Below are positions 41,562 through 54,400 of a DNA stretch of 64,000 bases, in pieces (position 1 is the first letter of the stretch; each line of letters starts with the position of its first letter). Source of the DNA: Hyalella azteca (taxonomy: Eukaryota; Arthropoda; Malacostraca; Amphipoda; Hyalellidae); NCBI RefSeq assembly GCF_000764305.2, contig NW_025941704.1, positions 33,348-97,347 on the forward strand, written 5' to 3'. The notes beneath the pieces are model-generated. The model ran no database searches. It was not told the DNA's origin and saw only the letters and a list, made by a program, of their open reading frames with translations. The position numbers and the translations under genes were made by a program.

Positions 41562-44191
41562 CTAGGTGTAACAATGTTGTTTCCACAGGTTTAAATGTTG
41601 CAAACACATGATGTGAGGCGAGGGAGGTTACCACACCTTCCCTCAAATGTATAAATGCAGCTGGCCAATTACCTAACAAAAATGCTGATATTGCCGCTCC
41701 GCAAACTAACATGTGTTCTAATTTTAAGTTAGCACATAAACAATGTTCAAACTATTGTGAGCGAATGCAACTAGAATCTAATTTTCTTGCCTCGGATGGA
41801 CGCATGTGTATTGTTAAGCAATCCGGAAGTTCAGTGAGAAACTTGTTTCCTGCCGAAGTAAGTAATTTGAATTCTAATAACGAACTGACGAGTTCAACAG
41901 CAAAAATGGCCAAGACTCCGCTTAATGCGAGTCTTAATTCAAATCCTGTGAGGTTAGAGTCAGGCGAAATACTGGATAAATCATGTTCTGTCTCTGAAAA
42001 TGCAGCCCTTTCTATAGAAGCAAATGCTGACGAAATCAATGTAACCAATATCGTCAATACAAATGGTTCTGAGCCCATATGGGAAAATTGTTCACTCTCT
42101 GTTATTAAGAATAAACAATCATCGGTCAAATTATTCGATGAAGCAGGTAACAATGATAATATTCGTGTACCTATTGCTAAACTGATTGTCAACGACAACG
42201 AAATTGATTCCTTTCTCGACACTGGCTTGAATGTAACTTTAATTAAAATTAGCGCGATCAACGAGTACGCTAAAATTAAACCGACTAATGACTCAGCCGT
42301 GTCAGCAAGTGGCGATGAAATAAAGATAAAAGGCGAAACCGAAATAATTGTGCAATTGCCAAATGGTAAAAATGTACGTTTAAATGCCTATGTCGTTGAA
42401 GATAACAGTAGCTTTCCTTGTAAGATCTTGATCGGCACAGATCTCTTGGTTAAATCTAAAGCTATTATCGACTTTCGTAAAAACGAAGTGATATTCACGC
42501 TGCGAGGTAGCGCTAATAACAAAGAGAATAAAGATGCTCAATGCCGTGAGGAAGAAAGCGCAGAGCGCAGAGAGGCAACCACGCCTAGTAACACGCACAT
42601 GTGTGAGCATGACGCACACATGAACGTCGAGATCAAGGACATGCCGTCAGAGCATGTAACCGCCGACTGCAGAGCTGCTGCAAACGAGGTTGACTGCAAC
42701 TTGCCTGAGCGTAAAGTGTTCTTGCATATGCAAGATGAAACAATTATACCAGCTTGTTCTAACGTGACAATGACAATTAAATGTCGTAAAATTCCTGACG
42801 GTACTTATTGTATCGAGAAGAGTTCAGTTAATGGAATACTAATCGCATCTGCGTTAGTTAACGTAACAGATGGTTATTGTCCAATAATGTTGTTGAACCC
42901 TACCAACGTAAATAAAACGTTATACGCTAATCAAACGTTGTCGAGCATCGATAAAATTAACATTCAGCAGTTGAGTGTGAGAACTCTGACGAGTAGAGCC
43001 GAACGTTTCAAAAGCGAAACTTCTTCTGAGAGAATACAGAATAACATAGCTCAGCGTAAAATAACTGCCGACGACATTAATACGCCAGCGAAAGGCGATC
43101 AATTGCTCGCGCTTCAATCAGTGCTCAACTGTCATAGAGATGCTATTGCTTTAAAAGGTGAAAGTTTGGGTTATACCCACTTAATAAAACACGATATCAA
43201 ATTAAAAAAGGAGCACGAAAATGATGTTATATACATCAAGCAATACCAAGTTGCGCATTCACAACAAAGTAAACTCGATGATGCGATTAATGAAATGTTG
43301 ACTGATAACATAATAGAGGAAACTAATTCCCCTTGGAACTCGCCCATCATCTTAGTAAATGAGCATGAACATCTCAGTCATATTGCTCAAGCCTTGCAGA
43401 AAATCCGCGATGCTTGCTTAAAAATAAAACTACAAAAAAGCGAATTCTTCAAGAAAGAGATCAAATTCCTAGGTCACGTCATCTCAGGTGACGGAGTAAA
43501 AATTGACAATGGAAAAATTGACTGCATCCAAAACTACCCAGTCTCGAAAAACGCAGATGATGTGCGCAGATTTTTAGGATTTATAGGATTCTACCGCAGA
43601 TTTATCAAAGGATTTGCGGCGATAGCCCATCCTCTGACAGAGTTGCTAAAGAATAATGCAACTTTTAACTGGTCTGAACCTGAACACAAAGCCTTTGAGC
43701 TACTTAAGGAAAATTTGCTAAGAGAACCAGTGCTCAAATATCCTAATTTTTCCCAGCCCTTTGTAATTGTTACTGATGCATCAAACTATGCCATCAACGC
43801 CGCACTCATGCAAAAGCATGACAAAATGCTCTTACCAATTTCTTTTGCTTCAAAAGTTCTCAGCAATACAGAAAGAAATTATTCAACCACAAAGAAAGAA
43901 GCATTGGCTGTAATCTTTGCTCTAAAAAAATTCAGATATATTGCTCTGGGATATCCCATAACGATCTTAACTGATCACAAACCACTAGTATCTCTGTTCT
44001 CTAAGACGATGCCAGAAGACAGCGTCCTTATTCGCTGGAATTTGCAAATTCAAGAATTTAATGCAAGTATTAAATACATCCCTGGTAAATGCAATCCAGT
44101 GGCTGATGCCTTATCCCGCATCCAATCTGAGACTTGTGTGGATGACGGAGTGTTGGAGGAAATTGAGAACTCTTTCGAGCAACGTTTTTAG
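41562..44191 (+). pseudogene. pol: Pol of gypsy copy C: long open frame with protease and RNase H but no RT catalytic palm
   Basis: Open for 827 codons from ATG 41711 to TAG 44189-44191, and already open behind an in-frame TGA at 41609 that is shared with element B. In order: N-terminal linker; protease with FLDTGLNVTLI (catalytic DTG) and FPCKILIGTDLLVK; a linker with ACSNVTMTIKCRK; RT entry motif (SKLDDAINEMLTDNIIEE, SPWNSPIIL). Then comes an in-frame jump to NEHEHLSHIAQALQ, which removes about 90 residues including the YLDD-bearing palm. RT connection and RNase H (FVIVTDASNYAI, ILTDHKPLVS, ADALSRI) follow. Integrase is absent because a transposon end begins at 44199. It cannot make active RT despite the clean frame. 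Confidence 0.8.
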
Positions 44192-44198
44192 GCTTCTA

Positions 44199-46893
44199 CC
44201 CAGTTAAAAATCCAAGGCGTATCGCCGGCGTGTTTGGGTAGATTAAGGTAGAGACGCTCGGTTGGGGCGCCCGAGTAACATCTCCGCATCATCGGCGAAA
44301 TGTCCACTTTTTTATGCGCGACGGTTCGCTCTTAAACGGCACGCGGCCGCGGCGCGTTTCATAGACTGACCGCGCGCGGCAGCGCCTCTATCATAGGCGC
44401 AACGTGCATGAAACTGCTACGCAACTTACATGGCCGCCTCCAACTATTTATTTAAAAAAAACCTCGGCGGTATATCGCCGAGATTATTGCCTCCGCACTA
44501 CTATACTGGATATGCCCACACATTCATGTGAACGTGCATGCATTTCCAGCATGATAGTACAAGCAAAGAATCTCGGGATATACAGCCGAGGACATATTAA
44601 AATGATCAAATACTAATTTCCATAAAATATAAACAAAAGTAAGGTTTTGAATACAATGAAACGATTGGCAGCTGAAAAATGTATTAAAAAAACATTTAAT
44701 GGTCACAGCATCGAAGTGATAACCGCCATGCCAATGTTTTATTTGAACTAGACTCTCAGGTCTCAGTTACATGAGAGACTAATCAACACTTGGAGCAACT
44801 TGTGACCTTCCTAACATTGCCATATTCAATGGAAAGTTCGGAAATTTATGCTCTAATAATACGCAATTCTTCGAAAATCACCAAATTCACATTACTTCGA
44901 TTTAACTCTCGTACCAAACCCAACGATACAACGAAAAACAAGCACATAATTACAATGAACCAGTAACTTGATTCCTTACGGAGCTGAACTTGAGACTATA
45001 GGATTTCAATCCGTGTTTGTATGCGTTTCTCTTGCAGCGCCATGGTGACTGCTTGACTGGTGAAGATTAAGCCTAACCATGCAGTTGAACTTGGAGTGAC
45101 TGGCATTTCCACACATGGATCCAGCTTTCTCGATGAGATAGAAATTAAAACCTGAAGTATATGGACACGAGCAGCTAAAATAACATGATCATGTCAGCAT
45201 ATACCTCGAGTTAAAAATTTCCATTATTGCCAGTTCCGGAATCTTTTAAGCGAAGTAGCTAGAATGCCGGCATTATGGCGACACTAGGTTCCCGTAATGC
45301 CGGTAGCGCTGGCTTGTTTCTCAATGAACTCCACTTGCAGAACCATTGTACAGAAAAACTAATACATTTCAATAAAGTTCAGCTTTTAAAATCTATAATT
45401 TTCAAGTCGAATACTTCACAAGTTCACTTTTCCCACTACTATTACAGGATTGAAATGAGCAACGTTCGCCGTTGCGTGTGATCTGCACTGGTACAACTAA
45501 CGAACTAAGGCCGGTGGCGGTCCCGAGCGGCAAGGCAAACGCGAACGTGTAACGCCGTGTAAACTACTCACTGCCTCAAGCTGCATCAAGTTAAACAGGA
45601 ATAATATTTAAACATTTAAAGAGGCTAGCAACAAATTTTGCCCTGTGAACATGATAAAGTAACTATGAGGAAGAAGAACCGTAAAGCATTGACCAGGTTT
45701 TGTCATCGTGGTTGTTTAAACTAATGACTAAAATTTTTTTAGTTCGTTCAAAAAGTAGTGAGATGCCTGAGCAGAGTTATGCACGCTATGCATGACACTC
45801 ACGCTCAGTAACCGCCATTAAATAAAACTGAAGGAATTATTTGAACCGCACCGCGATATGATACAATTGTGAACCTCACCTGAAAATATTGAAATTTTTT
45901 AGACCTTGTTTGAATAACCGAAGGTTCATTGTTTAATGCCTGTTATCAGGCAATGCACTGTCATCACAATATTTAAGCAGTTTCGTCCCAACTCATAGCG
46001 ACCTGAACATTTAATTAAATGCTTATAGGCCCTGAATGCATAACCGAAAGTTCATCTGTTGCTTTTTCTGCCAATTAACAGCTTACGTATTAGTTATGTG
46101 TGTTATGTGACATGAATTAGAAATTTATCTCTTGTAGCTACAAGCATTACTTTTCTACTGCCACGTACTTGTCAAGTATTTTTCTGCTCTTGCACCTCTT
46201 AATAGTATTTCCATGCCTTCAAGCACCCTGAGGTTTTTGAAGGTAGCCAAATAAATCCGGATATTTTGTCCTATAATTAATGTAATTATTGTCTTACAAC
46301 ACGTAAGCTTAAAAAATTGGTACAATCAATTCTCATTTCGTTCCATCATATGCCTTGACAAACGTACGCATGTACGTACATACATCAACGCAGAACGAGC
46401 TTGTAGTCAAACTGTGAGCATTCAAATCATTCAAATTGATTATGAACTGAGCTCACATTCGTTTTGTCAGATAGAAGTATTCCATTTACCAAGAAAGTGA
46501 CAGTGTTCAGAGATGTCTAAAAATGCAATGTCTCTGTGTAAACATCGGTATACGATATCATCAACGGTCTTTTGTTCAACAGGAGTGGATGTCAAAGTTT
46601 AAGTTTAGGTTCGAACACCAACTTACGCACGCACGTGTTCGATTGAGGAATCGATTATATATATATAGCAGCCGAAACATGGTCGTAAGTAGCAGGCGGC
46701 CCCTCGTTTGTAAACAACCTTAAAGTATCGCGCAAATTATCGCCGATGGTCGCAGAGCGGCCCGTCCATCGCCTCCCGCCGACGAGCGCAATATCGCCGA
46801 GGTTTGGGAGAAGCGGCCAATCTGCCGTTGCGCGCTCATAATCGCCCTCCACGCCGATAAACAACGGCGCCACGGCCTTAAATTTTAACTGGG
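44199..46893. mobile_element. Candidate DNA transposon with CCCAGTTAAAA ends
   Basis: CCCAGTTAAAAAT at 44199 is inverted at 46881-46893 (AATTTTAACTGGG). Both are followed inward by GC-rich sequence with CGGCG/CGCCG words. The same ends bound a small MITE at 48946-49171 and a piece at 49629. The left end sits in pol copy C, but the right flank does not resume pol, so the two ends may belong to different insertions. The interior has no transposase I recognise; a hairpin CTCGGCGGTATATCGCCGAG lies at 44463-44482. Confidence 0.35.
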
Positions 46894-46935
46894 ATGTCTG
46901 TGTTGGCCTCGAGTGAGGTAGCCGCATGACTTGAA

Positions 46936-48084
46936 GAGGTGCTTCTAAAAAAATATTATCGGTAGTTTATTGTTGATATTTTTGGGTAGAATAAGGTCAA
47001 ACTTGCCCGAGAATCATAAGTGCAAAAAAATTAACAGGTTCAGTGTCCTCTATATCACAGGTAAATGTATAAATCTCCTCGATACCCGTACAGTCTATTG
47101 CCAACATACGTAACATTGTAAAAACAACAAATTATTGATGCAATGTATACAATGTATACATTTATACAGGTTTGGTTGAAGACCAGAGCGTACTTTTTAT
47201 TTACGATAAAATATATAAGAACTTCTGCCTAACTACACTAATGTATACATTGTAAATGAAAACATGATCAAATTCTCTTTGATTTTTTCAGTAATCAACT
47301 AAATTTGCTAATAGAAGCCTCAGAGCAACTTTTCGACAATGTTTAAATACAAACTTAGTAAGTTTTACTACACTAATTTGGTTGAAACAGTTTTGTTAGA
47401 AACATAAAATTTTATACTATAACATATATGTTAATCATAGCCATGGTGTTCTTGGCAAGGAAGAAAACTAAGTTTAAAATGCTGCATTTGGCTCAATGGA
47501 ATGACTGAAAATTCTTTTGAATTAGATTCTACATTCAAAAGGCAGTAGGATACTATGTTTAGATACCCATGCATGTGATAGCTCAGTGGCGAAATACATG
47601 AATTTGCTGCTTTCTTTTTCGCAATATATTTTTTTTTTAATTTTGGAAGGGCATACTTTTTTCAAGAGGCTTCCTCTATTTTTTGAAAGTCAACTCATTT
47701 GTTTTCATACCTCCTTATTTGTTGGAACAGCTATTTGTTGGAACAGTTGGTGCAGCTGCACTCTAATAATTGCTGTTTAAACAAAATTGATATACTGTAA
47801 CTATTCAAACATTGTCGAAAATGGCTCCGAGGCTTCTATTAGCAATTTTAGATAATTATTACTGGAAAATCAAAGTGAATTATCATCTTTTTGTGTACTA
47901 TACAATGTTACATTTTTTGGCAATAGACTGTACAGGTATCGTGGAGATTTTTACATTTTCCTGGGCACTGAACATGTGAATTTTTCCTGCGCTTTTGATT
48001 TTCGAGCAAGTTTGACCTTCTTCTAACACAAAAAGTATCAACAATTAACTATTGAGAAAAATTTGTTTAGAAGCACCTCCTCTA
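46936..48084. mobile_element. Foldback transposon with inverted arms of about 400 bp
   Basis: GAGGTGCTTCTAAA at the left is inverted at the right (TTTAGAAGCACCTC). Inverted similarity runs inward through GGTCAAACTTGC, ACAGTCTATTGCCAA and, after a gap, GCTAATAGAAGCCTC.GAGC and TTTTCGACAATGTTT (47313-47345 against 47810-47845). The centre, about 47350-47800, is AT-rich with no transposase. It resembles long-TIR MITE/foldback elements. Confidence 0.65.
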
Positions 48085-48445
48085 GTCCTGCCGACACCTC
48101 AATTTTCAAATCAGCGGCCAGCATAGATATGCCGCAGCAGTGACCTGAAGTTGGAAATTTGCCGCCGTATGATCGAGGACAATTTCGCCACCCCTCCTCT
48201 GTGGGCCAAGAATTTCAAAAGTTTTTCGTATTTTTAGCTGAAATTTTGGCCTATTCAGGGTGAAATATGAATTAAAATATGTGTGATCCTTTATCAAAAT
48301 GGTCAGGTGGGTTCTCTTTGTTCACTTGTCATGGAATGCCCCTAGAGCTTTCATTGGTTGTCCTTTGCTCATATCGTTAAAGTTTTCGTATAATTTACAC
48401 ATGACAAATGGATTGTATTATCAAATTCAAATTCTTATATGGCAG

Positions 48446-51400
48446 GCGCTGTCGCAGCCGACTGCCCTGTAGGCTATGAGGTCGTTGGGTCCAAGTGCAT
48501 CCACCGTTACACGGGTGGATATCTGACTTACGACGAAGCGGCCACTTACTGCACCCAGCACTCCGGCAGGCTGCCTGTGCTTAAAGACTGCGCTTCCTTC
48601 ACTGATGTCACCTCCTATGTCAACGATGGATGTAAGGTTATAACAGGAAAACATGTTTAAACAGGAAAACATGTTTAGTTAAAAATTTCTGCTTCCAAAT
48701 GTTTGTCATCTTAGAAACATTGTAAGTCGACCGTCATAAGTTAGTGGTCAATTTTAGCAAAAAAAGTCTCTTACTATGCATCAACTTTATGTTTAATAGT
48801 GGGACCGGAATTTCAGCGAACATAATTCATCTGTAATAGGATTTCTGATTGAATTTTTTTGCAATGTCATTATGACTATATTATCATTAGACAAACACTG
48901 TGCATGCATCTACGCTGATTTTTGAAAACTTGGTAAGTTGGCATGCCCAGTTAGCCGCGGGCGGAAGAATATGATTCTACACTAATGTTCTACTGCAGTA
49001 CTTATTTACTCACAATTGGCCCTGTGTACAACACAGCTTCTGTGTGATAGCCGATGTCAGGTGTCCGTACCACTCGTCTTGGGTTGACCGCGCAGCTGCT
49101 ACCCTAACCAAATTCAGGCAGCTTCTGATTCGAGGAATCAGAAGCTGAGGCGGATCTAAATTTTAACTGGATAGGGGTTGCAAAAGTTGAGCAACTCGAG
49201 GATGTGGCCAGGTACGTAGTTATGAATCGGCTATAGGCCAGCAGGACCAAATCAACGCTTAAAGCTCTATATTAATTATTATTATTGCGTAATAATGTTT
49301 ATATTACATTTAATGTTTCACTCCATCAGACTCAACTGATTTGAACAACGGCTACTGGTTAGGCGCGACCAATGGAACGCTCACCAATGTTTGGGAGTGG
49401 AGTGACGGAGCGGCCGTGCAAATGGGCGCTCCGTACTGGGCCATGGTGAGTAAATCCATGTTTTTTTCTGTACATGATACAACATATTTGCTAAAAGGAA
49501 GTACATTCAAAATGAAATTAAAATGGATGAAGCTCAACTAAGTCACGACTAGATGCAATAGGATTTGACTAGATGCGATAGGATTGAACAATATAATATG
49601 AAAAACAGTATTATAATGTTGGGGGGAACTAACCCAGTTAAAATTTTGAGCCGAGACCGGCGCCGGGTTTAGCCGGGCTGGTCGCGCTTTAGCAGGATGG
49701 AGCCGTGAAACAATAACCGGCCATCTAATGAAGTTCAACTAAGTTACGACTAGATGCAATAAGATTTGACTAGATGCAATAGAAACAATACTAGAACAAT
49801 AAAATATGAAAAATAGTATTACAGTGTTAAGGTGAACTTACCTAGAATTTAACTGAAAACAGAAAGTGAAGTTCTGAGTGTCTCTCACGAAAAGTCACTC
49901 TTAATTCTCCTGTTAGAAATAACATTGATTAGCAGTCTTAATTTTACAAAGATTTAGTAAACTACTCGTTATTCTCACGTATCTTATGTTGTGTTTGATT
50001 CGACCTTCCCACATAAAAGTTATTGGTGGAGCATCGATGCTTATTTGATTATTGGTGGCTAATATGTGGAGAGCACCGATGGCGAATCGATGGAACGTAC
50101 GGCCTTTGTTCCACTTATATCCTGCTGATTACCACATTAACTTAAAGACCCTTCTTCGACAAATAACTTACCCACTGGCACTGATCGCGAATCAATGATT
50201 CATCAATGACCACCTCTCGAATTAGGTCGATAAGATTCTCCGTTAATTTTAAATCAAATACCTGTGCATTCTCACATTGCTCGACATTCCCTGTCAGTTT
50301 GACAAGTATCGTTTGCAAGGTCATGGAATCTGTTGTGAGAGATAGATTGATAGATCATTTGACTGCTAATAATCTCCTATCAGACGTCAACATGGCTTTA
50401 TTGCAGGGAGATCCTGCACCACTAACCTCTTGTCTACTCTGAACGAATGGACCCGCCTGCTGGACGAAAGGGAGCCAGTAGATGCAGTGTACCTCGATTT
50501 TGCCAAGGCATTCGATAGTGTCCCACACGAGCGGCTGTTGCGTAAATTGAAGTTTTTGGGTTGAGAGCAATGTGTTCAAATGGATCAGAGATTTTCTAGT
50601 AGGGAGGCGACAACGTGTCAGTATTATGGGTCCGTATCAGACTGGGCTTCAGTGCGCAGCGGCGTGCCACAAGGAAGCGTTCTCGGGCCTATTCTAATCG
50701 TTGCGTTTATAAACGATCTGCCAGAAGCTGTGTCTATACAAAGATTTAGTAGACTACTCGTTATTCTCACGCATCTTATGTTGTGTTTGATTCGACCTTC
50801 CCACATAAAAGTTATTGGTGGAGCATCGATGATTATTTGATTATTGGTGGCTTATATGTGGAGAGCACCGATGGCGCATCGATGGAACGCTCGGCCTATG
50901 TTCCACTTATATCCTGCTGATTACCACATTAACTTAAAGACCCTTCTTCGACAAATAACTTACCCACTGGCGCTGATGGGTAAGTTATGGGTGTCTAGCG
51001 TTTGTTCAATGTATGCTGACAACACAAAAATTTATAATACAGTGAAGAATACGTCGCAAAAAGTGCAGTTGCAAGGTGATCTTGAAAGGCTGGTTGACTG
51101 GGCTTATAAGGGGCAGCTGCGTTTTAACGTTGCCAAATGTAAAGTTCCCCCCTTGGCAAGAATAATGAACAGCAAGATTATAGTATGAGAAGACACGGTT
51201 GCAACGACAAAATAATGATGTCGAAGTCAACAATGGAAAAGGATTTAGGAGTTAATGTCGACAATGAGTTGAAATTTTTTAAGCATATTGAAGGTCAAGT
51301 TAATAAAGCCAGTAAACGACTTGGACTGATTAGACGCTCCTACGAGTTCCAAGATGCAGAAGCGATGAAGCAGTTGTCTGTTGCTGTCGTGCGCCCGAAC

Positions 51401-54400
51401 TTAGAGTTTGGAAACGTCGTATGGTCACCGAAATTTGAAAAGGACAAAAATTTAGTAAAGTGTGTTCTAAGACGCGCAACATGAATAGTTCCAGGCTTGA
51501 AAGGCAAGTCATATGAGGAAAGATTAAAGATTATGAAGCTTCCAAGCCCCAGTTAGCGACGACTGCGTGGGGACCTCATTGAAGCATACAAGTATACTCA
51601 TGGCTTATACAAGGTCCCAGAAGGATTACTAGAATTTGAAACATGAACCAACACCAGGGGCTACGGCTATAAACTAAAAAACAGCGTTGGAAAACATCCA
51701 TGCGACAACATTTCTTCTCGCTTCGAATCACCGACATGTGGAACAGCCTCCCTGATAGCATCGTTGACGCTCCGAGTATGAGCATCTTCAAAAACAGACT
51801 AGACGAAGCTATGCAGGAGCATATGTTCAGTCTTAAAATGTCTAGCAAATTACGGACCAGGCTATAAGTCCAGCAGCTATCTCAATCAATCGTTAGTTAT
51901 GGAAAGATCGGGTTCCAAAGGCCGGATCCTTTAATTGTGAATCAAGTCACGAAAAGTTCAAAAATCGGCAACATGCCATGGGCCTAATTCTTCAATGCTG
52001 ACACTTCTATTCTATTCTATTCTAAATACGATCAAAGATTTTGAGGATTACGTATACACATCAAGCATGGCGATACGAGCAACAATGTCTGAAATGTAGC
52101 AGGAGCAAATAATCACAGTGCCATGTACAAAACTCGTGAGAAATCGCTTGGAGAAAAGTCCCTGCCTGCTCGGATCAATCTCAAGTCTCCCGCGCGCAAA
52201 ACCAAGCCTCTACCGCTGTGACTTCGGAGATTTGGAGATGACTTATCAAACGAGTCATTTCGAGAGATTTAACTGAAGTATTGCAGTTTTTAATTTCATC
52301 AATTATTAATAAATGCCACTACTATGCTGATTAGATGGTTCCATTAACCACTGTTTACTCGAACACGTTACTATTTTCCGGAAAACGGCATCTGAAATTC
52401 CGTTTATTACATATAGACGTTTATTTAAACATTAAATCCGTTTTCAAAAAGGGAAGTTTAGAAAGATTTTCGACGAAAATATTTTGTGGGAAATAAGGAA
52501 TGTTTAGAGGATGGAATTGACATAACTCGATTTTTAAATATCAGGGGTGGAATTGTTTCAACAATCCGCGCCGATGTTTTTTTTCTACCCTAATATGAGG
52601 GTAATCTGTCACGTAGGAATGATGCTGAGACCACATTATTATATATGTAGACTTTAAATAAAAAGAATTATTTGACGAGCTAAACAAACTTCTCATAAGT
52701 AGATAAATTACAACATGAATGTCAGTCCATAGAGAACTGCAGCTGGATAACTATTGCATTGAGTGCTTCATGTGATACAATTGATCGAAAAACTTTCAGC
52801 AGCTCCCTCTAATTAGATATATTCCTCAGGATAATGGAGATATGTTGGCAACGGAACCTAGCGGGCGAACGAAATATAACTGCGCTTATATAACGCGTGA
52901 CGGGGGCTTGTTATTCCGAGACTTCGAATGTACAGTCAATTATGTATATCCACTGTGCTCAAGACCTTCATTAGATGGTGAGTTTCTCTTCCGTTTTGAA
53001 GCCTTGGAAGGTAACCTGAACAGAAAATTGGAGAGAATAAACACTTTGTGAAGGAATTCGTTCTAAGATTTTGATTATTATATGCATTCAACTGCCAAAT
53101 TAGTCCCATCGAAAGAATTTTACGATTAATCTGCAGAATTACGTACAAAATTGTTATGAGTTTGTATGTAACTTTGACTTGCCTGTTTAATTTTCAGGAG
53201 TTAGCTTTCAATATTATATTGATATCTTACAAAAAATTACGGCAAAAGTGAAACAATTCAATAGATACTTCAAGATTATCAAAAATAAGAAGGAAAAGTA
53301 ATCATAATGAATGAGAGCTAAAAAACTTACAGCTATCCAGTTCAATGAAGAATATTAGGTGAGGGCATCATGTAATATGCATGATGGAATCTCTGTACAG
53401 TCTACGTGTTTACTTCTGAATTTTTATCGTTTTATCGTGCTTGATTTCATTCTGATGTATTGCAACATGGCACATATTGAACCTGAGGCTTGCATCAATA
53501 AATATTGACTGACATCAGACACACCTTGTACCTGAGGTTTCCATGAACATTGCTTGTTCTACATTAGTGGTTCCCAAACTTTTTCAGGCTGGCGCCCCTT
53601 TGGCTCCCTAGTGAATCCCTAGCGCCCCCCCCCCGACAGACACATATAAAAACAAATGCTTCATTCTTGATATTTAGTACGCTGCAATTATTCAGTACGC
53701 TGCAGTAAACCATTATTTTTTACAGTTTTAACTGTTCGTGCACTAGAAATTCAAGACGGCTCGGACAAATTTACGGCCGCACTCGAGGCTGGTCTCGCAG
53801 CCGGTCTCACAGCCAATCTCCAAATTCAGTGGCCAAGGAATATCTCCCAAACTAATGAACGCAGCTCGATAGAACTTGGAACCCATTAAGACCTAACGGA
53901 GATGTTTAGCTCGTGAAAAATTTTTTAAATTTCGCCTTCATTCGGGAGTTATTTGGCGAAATGAGCCGAAATTTGCAGTGATCAATGAATTTCTGCCAAA
54001 CTACTGAACAGATTAGACCGAAATTTTTAATATAAATTCCTAACTATCAAACGGTGATTTTTAGCTCGTGAAAATTTGTTCGATTCGGAGTCATGTTCAG
54101 CACGTGTTGTGTACAAATCGTCAAACAAACGTACGAACTTCTGACTTCGACTTCCCAGACTGCCGCCCCATATATACTACCCCTTTCTTCCTCACCGCCC
54201 CTCCAGATCTTTCCACCGCCCCCAGGGGGACAATATCGCCAACTTTGGGAACCACTGTTATGCATAGAACTTACGTTAATAGTTGCATGGCAATATTTAT
54301 AATTATGATCATGAACACTGCAGTTAAGCAGGATGTAGGGTCTTGAAATAAATTTGGTTAAGTCTGATTAAACGCACGAACGGCAGGACACTAGGCTTAG

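Noticed and set aside
44463..44482. Hairpin resembling a bacterial terminator
   Set aside because: No U-tract logic applies in this eukaryotic setting; it is part of a transposon's subterminal CG-rich sequence.
46604..46616. GGTTCGAACACC, resembling a tRNA B box
   Set aside because: No A box, acceptor stem or anticodon arm at the right distance.
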